From Marispirochaeta sp. (GTDB lineage: Bacteria; Spirochaetota; Spirochaetia; JC444; Marispirochaetaceae): DNA of 64,000 bases. The notes below the pieces were generated by a model, which was given only the letters and a program-made list of their open reading frames with translations, had not been told where the DNA came from and ran no database searches. The stretch is taken from positions 558,001-622,000 of the forward strand of contig NZ_OY764211.1 in assembly GCF_963668165.1 (NCBI RefSeq), written 5' to 3'. The translations under genes were made by a program, and so were the position numbers. Shown here piece after piece: positions 46,398-54,678 of this stretch (the stretch's first letter is position 1; each line of letters begins with the position of its first letter).

Positions 46398-49300
46398 TTG
46401 GCACCCCAAACTGCAATACCAGTATTACATGATTATTCAAGGATTGGAATCGTTAACCGCGGTGAAGCTGCACTGCGGTTTATACGGGGAGTTATTGAGT
46501 ATAACTCCCGTTTTGGTACCGACTTAAAAACAGTAGCTATTTATACCGCAAAAGAAGAGCAGGCCCCTTTTGTTAAAAACGCTGACTACTGGGTCTGTTT
46601 TGAGGATCTGTCCGGCTACCCCGGAACAGCGAGTTCTCCCTATCTGGACCACACCCTGATTTTGCAGGCCCTGAAAGAGAGCAGATGCGATGCCCTGTGG
46701 GTAGGGTGGGGTTTTGTCTCCGAGGACGCGGTATTCACCGCTGCCGTAGAGAAAGCGGGATACACTTTTCTGGGACCAGGAAGTAACGCCATGGCTCTTT
46801 TGGGTGATAAAATTGCTGCGAAGGAGCTGGCAGATAAGGCGAAGGTGCCGATTCTGCCGTGGAGCCGCGGCCCGGTATCCAGCATCGACGAGGCCCGCAG
46901 GGTGGCGGAGAAGATAGGGTATCCGGTTATCGTTAAAGCCTCCAATGCCGGAGGCGGGCGGGGCATACGTTTTGTGTTAAGCCCCGGGGAACTCGAGACA
47001 CAGTATAACTCCGCAGTGGAAGAAACCCTGCGGGTTACCGGAACCAGGACAGTCTTTATCGAACATCTGGTGCAGCGCGGCAGGCACCTTGAGGTTCAGG
47101 TCCTGGCGGACAGACACGGAATCGTAAATACCTTTGGAGTCCGGGACTGCTCCCTGCAGCGGAGAAATCAGAAAATAATCGAAGAGACCCCGCCGGCAGG
47201 GCTTTCATCAGAAACAATAGCAGAGATGGAGGCCTCGGCGGCGAGGCTTATTAAAGCGGCTTCCTATGAGAGTGCGGGTACGGTCGAGTATCTTTACGAC
47301 TTAGATTCCGATAAGTTCTATTTTATGGAGGTCAATACCCGGCTTCAGGTTGAACACCCCATTACTGAAGAGTTGTATGGAATTGACCTTGTTACCGGCC
47401 AAATAGAGGTGGCCTTTGGCAGGAAGGTTGATCTGACCTCCGCCGTACCCCGCGGACATGTAATGGAGGCCCGGCTTAATGCAGAGGATCCGGGAAGGGA
47501 TTTTTCTCCCGCTCCGGGTAAGGTCGATCTTTTTCGTCCCCCTGCGGGACCGGGAATACGGATAGATTCGGGAATTGAGAACGGAGCGGAGATTCCTCCG
47601 GAGTTCGATTCCATGGTTGCCAAGATTATCGCCCGCGGGCGCGACCGCCGCGAAGCCGCATCCAGGCTTAAACGGGCCCTGGATGAATGTGCTATTCGCA
47701 TAGAAAACGGCACCACCAACCGGGCTTTTCTGCGTCAGCTGCTCGATCAGAAGGAGGTCGCCGCGGGGGGTGTCTCAACAGCCTACGTCGGGGAGCTCCT
47801 TAAAAAAGGAATCCGGCGGGCATCGGATCACTCCTTCCGGGCAGCCCTTGTAACCGGTGCCATTACCATCGCCAGGCAGCGTGTTGCCGAGGAGCAGGTC
47901 AATTTTCTCAATGAACTGGCCAGTCTCGGAAAACCCAGGATCCTTCCCAAGGGTGAAGGCCAGGAGATCAGTCTCTCCATTGACGGGGCGTTGTATTATG
48001 CCAAGGTGTTTCACGTTGGCGGAGAAGGCTACCACGTCATCGTGGATAACACCTTTCTTATATGCCGCTACCGCTGCACCAATGAAGAGGGTGTCGTCGA
48101 GTTTAACAGCCTGCGTTACCGCTTTATTCTTGTTCCCCGGGGGGATTCCCTGCAGTGTGAAATAAACGGGACCCCCTTTCTTCTGGAACAGGAGTCCAGG
48201 GGCTTTGTTAAATCTCCCTCTCCTGCCATTGTGCTTTCAGTTCCGGTTCAAGCAGGAGGTGAGGTAAAAAAAGGCAGTGTCCTTATGGTGCTGGAAGCCA
48301 TGAAGATGGAGATGCTTATTGAAGCTCCCATGGACGGTCTCGTAGCAGAAATCCTTGCGAGTCCCGGTACACAAGTCGCCGCCGGACAATCCCTTGTTCG
48401 CCTTGAAGAAGGCGGCGACAACAGACACGAGGAAGAGCCGGCGGCGGTTAAGGTTGCTTTCCCTCAGCATGAACCATGTGTAGAGGAGAGCTGGCAGAGA
48501 ATTGTAAACGAGGTTCGGGCTCTTTTTCTCGGATTCGATACCGCGGAAAAATCATCCGGCCTGACAGATCGGCTTGCTGCTTTTATTGCACAGAACTCCG
48601 CTTATAAAGAAGCCTTTGCAAAACTCGTGCTGCGCAGTATGGAGGGCTTCTGTGCACTGGAGATTCTCTTTTCCAACCGGACCATTGAAGATGAGAGCGG
48701 AGGACGGCCTCATACTTATACGGAACTTTTAAACCACTATGCCTTGCGGCGGAAGGACAGGGAAAAGGGACTGCCTGATATTTTTAATCAGTCCATTGAT
48801 CGTATCCTGTCGGCATACCGGGAGGCCGGAGTCAGCGACGAGATTGATCGTCTGCTGTATCATCTCTACCGCTCCCATGCCGCCAGCGGACTAAAAGGGC
48901 AGATCCTGCGCGATTTCCTGCAGCTTCTGGAGAAATGGTCAGATGCAGAGATGCTGAGCCATGATTTTCCTCTGCTGGTAAACGAGATTGTCCGCTTTAG
49001 CAACCAGGTAGACCCCAAACTGGCTGACGCCGCTCTGCACGCCCGCTATGTACTTCTGGATCAGAAGCAGCTGCAGGAACAGCGCGGAAGGCAGCGCCAT
49101 TTTGTTGAATCACTTGTGGCCGAAAGCTGCAGCAATGATAACAGGAATTTCAATGAGTGTACGGAAGCCTTTCTTGATCTTCCGCCTTCAGCCCTGACTG
49201 ACCTTATGTGGGCTATAAAAACAGCCCGCACGGGAAATCCGGAGCTCCTGACAGAACTTGCGGCCCGGTATTTTCATCGCGATAGATTTATCCTTTCCCT

Positions 49301-51914
49301 GAAGACTTTTGCTGATGAAAAAGGACTGTTCTGGGCCCAGGTCAGTTTCAGGGAAGACGAGGAAAAAGAAAAAGAGCCGGAAAAAAGCGGTGTGCTTTTT
49401 GCTGTGTTTTCGCCGGAGGCCCTCACCTTAATACCAGGCATTGTCCAGTCTCTGTCGGATATTTCTGATACGGAAGTCACCGTTCTTGTTTCTGGAGAAG
49501 GAAGCCCCGGTGATTATCTCCATAATCTTCCGCCATTCCCGTGCACCTATTGTGCCCTGGGAATGTATCCTGAAAAGGGAGAACCTCTGTTCACCACATA
49601 CAAATACCTTGATGCGAAGAAATGGGTGGTCAACGACGGAGCTTTTACCTTTTCTCCCCTTGAATACCGGGAGCTGCGGGTCGAACGGTTCAGGAATTTT
49701 TACCTTAGGCTGATATCACGCAGTGAGAACGTTACCGTGCTGGAAGGACGGGCAAAGGAGAATGAAAAGGACATGCGTCTTTTTGCCCTGGCTTCCACAT
49801 CTGAGACGGATCCTGAACTCTCTTCCCGCCAGGATCTGACCCGGATGCCGCGCTTCGAACGGGTATTCAACGAAGCTGTATCTGGAATCCGCGCCGCTCA
49901 GCAGAATTACCGTTTCAGACTCCAATGGAACAGGATCATTATTTACAACCGCTCCCTGTTAGGATTGCGACTGATGCAGCTCCGGGATTTCGGGTATAAC
50001 CTCGTTCCCCGAACCATCGGACTGGGACTTGAAAAGATGGTGGTCTATTCGAGGCGTAAACGCTGGCGGGAAGAAACTATCCGTGAACATGAGCTCATAT
50101 TCTATAACCTGACGGCTGATCAGTTTACCCTCCGCAGCCGTCGTCCCACATCTGTTCCCCTGACCACCCTGGACAGTTATGCTCTTAAGGTGGTGAGGGC
50201 ACGGCAGCGAAACGAGATTTATCCCTATGAACTGATCAAAATGATTACCCATGCCGGATTTCCTCTTCATGAAGGCTTACCCAGGGGAGAATTTGAGGAG
50301 TTCGATATAGAAGTGGCTTCAAACGGGTCCAGCCGGCTTGTTTCCGTAAAGGGACGGGAACCGGGAAATAACAGCAGCAATATCATTTTTGGCAAGATCA
50401 GCAACAGCGATCCGGTGAGCGGAACAGTCTTTCAACGGATCCTGATTCTTTCCGATCCTACCGGAGACCTGGGAAGCCTGGCCGAAGGGGAGTGCCGCCG
50501 TATTATCAGCGCCATCGACATGGCGGAACAGGAATCTATTCCCGTAGAGTGGGTACCGGTATCTTCCGGCGCCAGAATTACCATGGATTCGGGAACGGAA
50601 AACCTGGACTGGACCGCAGCCGCGCTGAAACGAATTATCGAGTTTACCCAGGCAGGCGGCGAGATCAATATTATTGTGCAGTCAATTAACGTGGGGGCAC
50701 AGTCATACTGGAATGCGGAGGCTACCATGCTGATGCACACCAGGGGACTTTTAATTATGACCGATGAAGCTTCGATGCTTCTTACCGGCAAGCGGGCTCT
50801 GGATTTTTCCGGCAGTGTCTCGGGAGAAACCAATGTGGACATTGGCGGAGCAGAGAAGGTTATGGTTCCCAACGGACAGGCCCAGATCCGGGTTTCCTCT
50901 GTTGCTGAGGCCTACGGTATTCTTTTTCAGCATTATCGCACCTGCTATGTAAGTCCCGGAAGCTGTTTTCCCGGACAAACAGTAAGCCGGGACTCCGTGG
51001 AGAGGAATGTAACGGCCACACCGTATCGCGACAACCTTGGCCAGGGTTTTTCCACCATCGGCGACATCTTCAGCAGGGAACTGAATCCCGACAGAAAAAA
51101 ACCTTTTGACATGCGGCAGGTAATGCGTTCGCTGATAGACAAGGACGCGGAGGTACTTGAGCGCTGGAGGGGCCTGGAGGACGGAGATACCGCCCTGGTG
51201 TGGGAAACCCGCCTGGGAGGCTATGCGGTTGGTATGATTGGTATTGAAAGCCGCAGTTTTCCCCGAATCGGTGCCCTGCCTTCTGACGGACCGGACACCT
51301 GGAGCGGAGGCACCCTCTATCCGCAGTCATCCAGGAAGGTGGCCAGGGGGCTTAACGCCTTTTCCGGCAGGGTTCCCGCTGTGATCATTGCAAACCTCTC
51401 CGGATTTGACGGATCTCCCGAATCTCTGCGCAGGCTGCAGCTGGAGTACGGCGCAGAAATAGGACGAGCCGTGGTCAATTTTAAAGGCCCAATAGTCTTT
51501 CTGGTTACTGCGAGGTACCACGGCGGGGCCTATGTTGTGTTCTCAAAACGTCTGAATTCCGAACTCGAAGTTGCTGCTCTTGAAGGCTCGTTTGCATCAG
51601 TAATCGGAGGAGCCCCCGCGGCAGCTGTAGTCTTTCCTAAAACAGTCAGAAAACGTGCGGAAAACGATAGCCGTGTCATTGAAGCCCGTAGTCTCTTGAA
51701 ATCCGGAGAATGGGGATACAAGGAATTTGAAGACCTGTACCAGGCAGTGTACAACGAACACCAAACCGCCCTGGGTGCAGAGTTTGATGGTATTCACAGC
51801 GTAGAACGGGCACGGGAAGTAGGTTCGATTGACCGAATCGTAAAGGCCTCGCAGATCAGGCCCTATTTAATCGATGCAGTACGCAGAGGTATGGCACGCT
51901 GGGAGGCGCGATAA
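46398..51914 (+). CDS. Multidomain biotin-dependent acyl-CoA carboxylase (BC-BCCP-CT in one chain), probably acetyl-CoA carboxylase
   Basis: Probably makes malonyl-CoA. 1838 residues, TTG start 7 nt after GAGGAGG. Biotin carboxylase at ~10-480: GYPVIVKASNAGGGRGIRFV, EVNTRLQVEHPITEELYGIDLV. Biotinyl domain ~610-675: LEAMKMEM with the biotin acceptor Lys636. A helical central region lies at ~690-1250. Carboxyltransferase at ~1290-1838: LLTGKRALDFSGSVSGETN, GGAEKVMVPNGQAQ, and RYHGGAYVVFSKRLN in the C half. This architecture is like eukaryotic ACC and some bacterial fused carboxylases rather than separate AccA/B/C/D. The acyl substrate is inferred from being divergent from fabH with similar operators; propionyl-CoA or a longer acyl-CoA cannot be excluded. 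Confidence 0.9.
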   Translation: MAPQTAIPVLHDYSRIGIVNRGEAALRFIRGVIEYNSRFGTDLKTVAIYTAKEEQAPFVKNADYWVCFEDLSGYPGTASSPYLDHTLILQALKESRCDALWVGWGFVSEDAVFTAAVEKAGYTFLGPGSNAMALLGDKIAAKELADKAKVPILPWSRGPVSSIDEARRVAEKIGYPVIVKASNAGGGRGIRFVLSPGELETQYNSAVEETLRVTGTRTVFIEHLVQRGRHLEVQVLADRHGIVNTFGVRDCSLQRRNQKIIEETPPAGLSSETIAEMEASAARLIKAASYESAGTVEYLYDLDSDKFYFMEVNTRLQVEHPITEELYGIDLVTGQIEVAFGRKVDLTSAVPRGHVMEARLNAEDPGRDFSPAPGKVDLFRPPAGPGIRIDSGIENGAEIPPEFDSMVAKIIARGRDRREAASRLKRALDECAIRIENGTTNRAFLRQLLDQKEVAAGGVSTAYVGELLKKGIRRASDHSFRAALVTGAITIARQRVAEEQVNFLNELASLGKPRILPKGEGQEISLSIDGALYYAKVFHVGGEGYHVIVDNTFLICRYRCTNEEGVVEFNSLRYRFILVPRGDSLQCEINGTPFLLEQESRGFVKSPSPAIVLSVPVQAGGEVKKGSVLMVLEAMKMEMLIEAPMDGLVAEILASPGTQVAAGQSLVRLEEGGDNRHEEEPAAVKVAFPQHEPCVEESWQRIVNEVRALFLGFDTAEKSSGLTDRLAAFIAQNSAYKEAFAKLVLRSMEGFCALEILFSNRTIEDESGGRPHTYTELLNHYALRRKDREKGLPDIFNQSIDRILSAYREAGVSDEIDRLLYHLYRSHAASGLKGQILRDFLQLLEKWSDAEMLSHDFPLLVNEIVRFSNQVDPKLADAALHARYVLLDQKQLQEQRGRQRHFVESLVAESCSNDNRNFNECTEAFLDLPPSALTDLMWAIKTARTGNPELLTELAARYFHRDRFILSLKTFADEKGLFWAQVSFREDEEKEKEPEKSGVLFAVFSPEALTLIPGIVQSLSDISDTEVTVLVSGEGSPGDYLHNLPPFPCTYCALGMYPEKGEPLFTTYKYLDAKKWVVNDGAFTFSPLEYRELRVERFRNFYLRLISRSENVTVLEGRAKENEKDMRLFALASTSETDPELSSRQDLTRMPRFERVFNEAVSGIRAAQQNYRFRLQWNRIIIYNRSLLGLRLMQLRDFGYNLVPRTIGLGLEKMVVYSRRKRWREETIREHELIFYNLTADQFTLRSRRPTSVPLTTLDSYALKVVRARQRNEIYPYELIKMITHAGFPLHEGLPRGEFEEFDIEVASNGSSRLVSVKGREPGNNSSNIIFGKISNSDPVSGTVFQRILILSDPTGDLGSLAEGECRRIISAIDMAEQESIPVEWVPVSSGARITMDSGTENLDWTAAALKRIIEFTQAGGEINIIVQSINVGAQSYWNAEATMLMHTRGLLIMTDEASMLLTGKRALDFSGSVSGETNVDIGGAEKVMVPNGQAQIRVSSVAEAYGILFQHYRTCYVSPGSCFPGQTVSRDSVERNVTATPYRDNLGQGFSTIGDIFSRELNPDRKKPFDMRQVMRSLIDKDAEVLERWRGLEDGDTALVWETRLGGYAVGMIGIESRSFPRIGALPSDGPDTWSGGTLYPQSSRKVARGLNAFSGRVPAVIIANLSGFDGSPESLRRLQLEYGAEIGRAVVNFKGPIVFLVTARYHGGAYVVFSKRLNSELEVAALEGSFASVIGGAPAAAVVFPKTVRKRAENDSRVIEARSLLKSGEWGYKEFEDLYQAVYNEHQTALGAEFDGIHSVERAREVGSIDRIVKASQIRPYLIDAVRRGMARWEAR

Positions 51915-51964
51915 GGGCAAGCAAGGAGCCATGACAGGGAAAGTTGAGAGGGGAGGGGGAGAGC

Positions 51965-52453
51965 CTAAAACTCTCCCGCCTTGTGCCTGCGGGCCATGTC
52001 TGCATAGGAAGCAGCGTTTTCTTTGACGCGCTGCAGTTCATCCTCTGACACTTCTCTCATAACCCTGGCCGGTGCGCCCACCGCCAGGGACCTTGGAGGA
52101 ATTACCTTCCCTTCGGTTACCAGAGCACCGGCTCCAATAATTGAACCTTCGCCAATTACCGCCCGGTTGAGAATGATTGCCCCCATACCAATCAAGCAGT
52201 CGTCTTCAATGGTGCATCCGTGAATCACTGCATTATGACCAATGGTGACACCCTTACCGATGCTGACCGGAGCATCTCCATCAACATGCACACTTGAATT
52301 GTCCTGAATATTTGAAGATTCTCCAATTACTATGGGGGCAAAGTCTCCCCGAACGGAGGCTCCGTACCAGACGGAAGCGTCCTTTTCTATGCGAACATTA
52401 CCGGTTACCGTCGCATTTTCCGCGATAAAAGCAGCCCGTTCCACATCACTCAT
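51965..52453 (-). CDS. Gamma carbonic anhydrase-like hexapeptide-repeat protein
   Basis: 162 residues of left-handed beta-helix with I/V-G-x-x repeats (IGKGVTIGHNAVIHGCTIEDDCLIGMGAIIL). The three metal-binding His expected in gamma-class carbonic anhydrases are visible: SSVHVD and GHNAVIHG. YrdA/PaaY-type homologues form trimers and bind zinc, but many lack measured anhydrase activity. If active it could supply bicarbonate to the neighbouring carboxylase; that is only inference from position. Convergent with the carboxylase gene; Shine-Dalgarno AGGAGA. Confidence 0.9.
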   Translation of the reverse strand: MSDVERAAFIAENATVTGNVRIEKDASVWYGASVRGDFAPIVIGESSNIQDNSSVHVDGDAPVSIGKGVTIGHNAVIHGCTIEDDCLIGMGAIILNRAVIGEGSIIGAGALVTEGKVIPPRSLAVGAPARVMREVSEDELQRVKENAASYADMARRHKAGEF

Positions 52454-52542
52454 TATCTCTTCTCCTGAAAAAACATGTGTCCAGACAAATTACAGTTTTT
52501 GCCGTACAGGTACAAGTACTCGATTATTGCCGCATCATTTGA

Positions 52543-52548
52543 TATACT
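52543..52548 (+). promoter_or_regulatory. -10 box of the AI-2E permease gene, leaderless arrangement
   Basis: TATACT, 7 nt before the ATG at 52556, with a poor -35 17 nt upstream. No Shine-Dalgarno is present. Confidence 0.45.
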
Positions 52549-52555
52549 TTTTTAT

Positions 52556-53638
52556 ATGAATACAGAAAAGGTTATGGCCACCTGCCTGGGCATCTTGACA
52601 GTGATTGTTGTTGGGGCAGTATTAAAGTTTGCCCAGGCCGCTATGATTCCTCTGGCTATCGCAATAATTCTCTTTTTTGTTTTTACACCGCTGCTGGCGC
52701 TGATGGAAAAGTTTCGCATCCACCGGATCATTGCCATCACGGTGGTTATTGTCATATTCTTCGGTTTTTTCTATCTTTTCGGCCTCTTTATTTACGCATC
52801 AGTCAAGTCCTTCATCATACAGCTGCCGAAATACCAGGCCAGATTCACCACTCTGCTTATAGAAGTTTCCAGAGAACTCTTTGAACGCTTTGATGTGAGT
52901 CCTACGGTATTGGCGGAGATCAACTGGGGTCGGACGCTGCAGAACTCCCTGCTCTCCGTGTCCGGTTCACTCATGAGTCTGTTGGGTAACCTGGTAATGA
53001 TTACCCTGTTCCTTATTTTTCTGCTGCTGGAACAGAACCGCTTTCAGATTAAGGTACGCAAGGCTTTTCATATATCCATGTCGGACCGGATCTACTTTAT
53101 AATGAAGCACATCAATGAACAAATCGGGCGCTATCTTTCGATTAAGTTTATTATCAGCCTTGCGACTGGCATTCTGATTTATCTCAGTCTGACGATAGTC
53201 GGACTGGATTTCCCCATTATATGGGGGTCTTTGGCATTCTTTCTGAACTTTATTCCCAATATCGGTTCGTCTTTTATGGTGATTGTAATTATCATCATGT
53301 CGTTTCTCCAGTTTTATCCCGATATGCGGCCGATTCTGCTGGTTTCAACCTCGGTAATCGCCATACAGGTGACCCTGGGCAACATTATTGATCCAAGGCT
53401 GCAGGGACGCAGGCTTAACCTCAGTCCCTTTCTGATTCTTGTCAGTCTGCTTGTCTGGGGCTGGTTATGGGGTATTGTCGGTATGTTTCTCGCAGTACCG
53501 ATTATGGCGATTATCAAGATTATCTGCGAAAACATACCTGCATTACGGTCCATTGCTATTCTGATGGGATCCGGCCAGGAGGTCCGAAATCCCCCTGAAA
53601 CTGCACAGGTTATGCTGAATAGTCCCCAATCCAAATAG
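52556..53638 (+). CDS. AI-2E family transporter (PerM/UPF0118)
   Basis: A 360-residue integral membrane protein with about eight hydrophobic segments: two helices at the N-terminus, a periplasmic or cytosolic helical domain (~80-160), then the conserved C-terminal membrane block. The block has NFIPNIGSSFMVIVIIIMSF, IDPRLQGRRLNLSPFLILVSLLVWGWLWGIVGMFLAVPIMAIIKI. That P-x-(L/V)-x-G...LSP...W-G-x-x-G-x-x-L-(A/S)-x-P pattern defines the family. Substrates vary: autoinducer-2 export, Na+/H+ antiport and general solute roles have been reported. An in-frame start further upstream at 52475 would precede the promoter and lacks homology. Confidence 0.9.
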   Translation: MNTEKVMATCLGILTVIVVGAVLKFAQAAMIPLAIAIILFFVFTPLLALMEKFRIHRIIAITVVIVIFFGFFYLFGLFIYASVKSFIIQLPKYQARFTTLLIEVSRELFERFDVSPTVLAEINWGRTLQNSLLSVSGSLMSLLGNLVMITLFLIFLLLEQNRFQIKVRKAFHISMSDRIYFIMKHINEQIGRYLSIKFIISLATGILIYLSLTIVGLDFPIIWGSLAFFLNFIPNIGSSFMVIVIIIMSFLQFYPDMRPILLVSTSVIAIQVTLGNIIDPRLQGRRLNLSPFLILVSLLVWGWLWGIVGMFLAVPIMAIIKIICENIPALRSIAILMGSGQEVRNPPETAQVMLNSPQSK

Positions 53639-53642
53639 GCAC

Positions 53643-53671
53643 TTGAGAAAAGAGTACCTGCCGGGTATAGT
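53643..53671 (+). promoter_or_regulatory. Promoter of trpS, positioned for a leaderless transcript
   Basis: TTGAGA (53643-53648), 17 nt, TATAGT (53666-53671), then 8 nt to the ATG at 53680. No Shine-Dalgarno is visible. Confidence 0.6.
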
Positions 53672-53679
53672 GTGCCGGT

Positions 53680-54678
53680 ATGAAGAAACGAATTGCTCTG
53701 ACCGGAATAAAACCGACAGGAACGCCGCATATTGGAAACTACTTTGGTGCTATCAAACCGGCCCTGGCGCTTATCAGGGATTATGACACCCGTTTTTTTA
53801 TTGCGGATTACCACGCCCTGAACAGTGAACGTGATCCTCAGCGTCTGAAGGAACAGACACATCAGGTCGCTGCTACATGGCTGGCCTGCGGGCTTGATCC
53901 TGAAAAGTCCCTTGTCTACAAACAGTCAGCGGTACCGGAGACCTTTGAACTGACCACAATACTAATGGCCTTTACTCCTAAAGGGCTTATGAACAGAGCT
54001 CATGCCTACAAGGCTATAAGTGAAGAAAACCGCAGTGCCGGCAAAGATCCCGATAAGGGGATCAACATGGGACTGTATACATATCCTGTTCTTATGGCGG
54101 CGGATATCCTGCTTTTTAACGCTAATGTTGTTCCTGTGGGACGAGACCAGAAACAGCATATTGAGATGACCGCTGATATAGCACAGGCGATAAACGGTAA
54201 CTATAACAAGGAGCTCCTTACAATTCCCGCCCCCCTTATTAACGAATTGACTCAGATTATTCCGGGCATGGACGGAAGAAAAATGAGCAAAAGCTATAAT
54301 AATACTATCCCTCTTTTTCTTCCACCAAAAAAACTCCGTAAGCTTGTAATGAAGATTGTCACCAACTCTCAGGGGATTGAAGAGCCAAAGGATCCCGAAA
54401 CGTGCAACGTCTTCCGCTTGTTTCGCCTTTTTGCCAGCGAAGAAGAGCAGGAAGCCCTGCAACAGAGGTATCGTGCCGGCGGTATGGGCTGGGGAGAGGC
54501 TAAGCAGGCCCTGTTTGAATGCATGGAACGGGAAATCGCTCCCCACAGGGAAAAGTATGAAGAGTTTATTCAGAATACAGACAGAATAGACAGCATCCTT
54601 GCGGAGGGTGCAGACAGAGCGCGGGAAACAGCATCTGAAACCCTTTCCCGTCTGCGCAAGGCTGTCGGAATCGTTTAA
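53680..54678 (+). CDS. trpS: Tryptophanyl-tRNA synthetase
   Basis: Class I aminoacyl-tRNA synthetase charging tRNA-Trp. 332 residues, typical. HIGH-type motif PTGTPHIGNYFGA at the N-terminus, MAADILLFNANVVPVGRDQKQHIEMTADIA in the Trp pocket, and KMSKS in GMDGRKMSKSYNN near residue 202. Its end overlaps the convergent mutase gene by 4 nt. Expression appears to be from its own promoter. Confidence 0.97.
   Translation: MKKRIALTGIKPTGTPHIGNYFGAIKPALALIRDYDTRFFIADYHALNSERDPQRLKEQTHQVAATWLACGLDPEKSLVYKQSAVPETFELTTILMAFTPKGLMNRAHAYKAISEENRSAGKDPDKGINMGLYTYPVLMAADILLFNANVVPVGRDQKQHIEMTADIAQAINGNYNKELLTIPAPLINELTQIIPGMDGRKMSKSYNNTIPLFLPPKKLRKLVMKIVTNSQGIEEPKDPETCNVFRLFRLFASEEEQEALQQRYRAGGMGWGEAKQALFECMEREIAPHREKYEEFIQNTDRIDSILAEGADRARETASETLSRLRKAVGIV

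Noticed and set aside
51955..51977. GGGAGAG/CTCTCCC stem-loop between the carboxylase and the gamma carbonic anhydrase gene
   Set aside because: It has no T tract on either strand and overlaps the end of a coding frame, so a terminator call is not supported.
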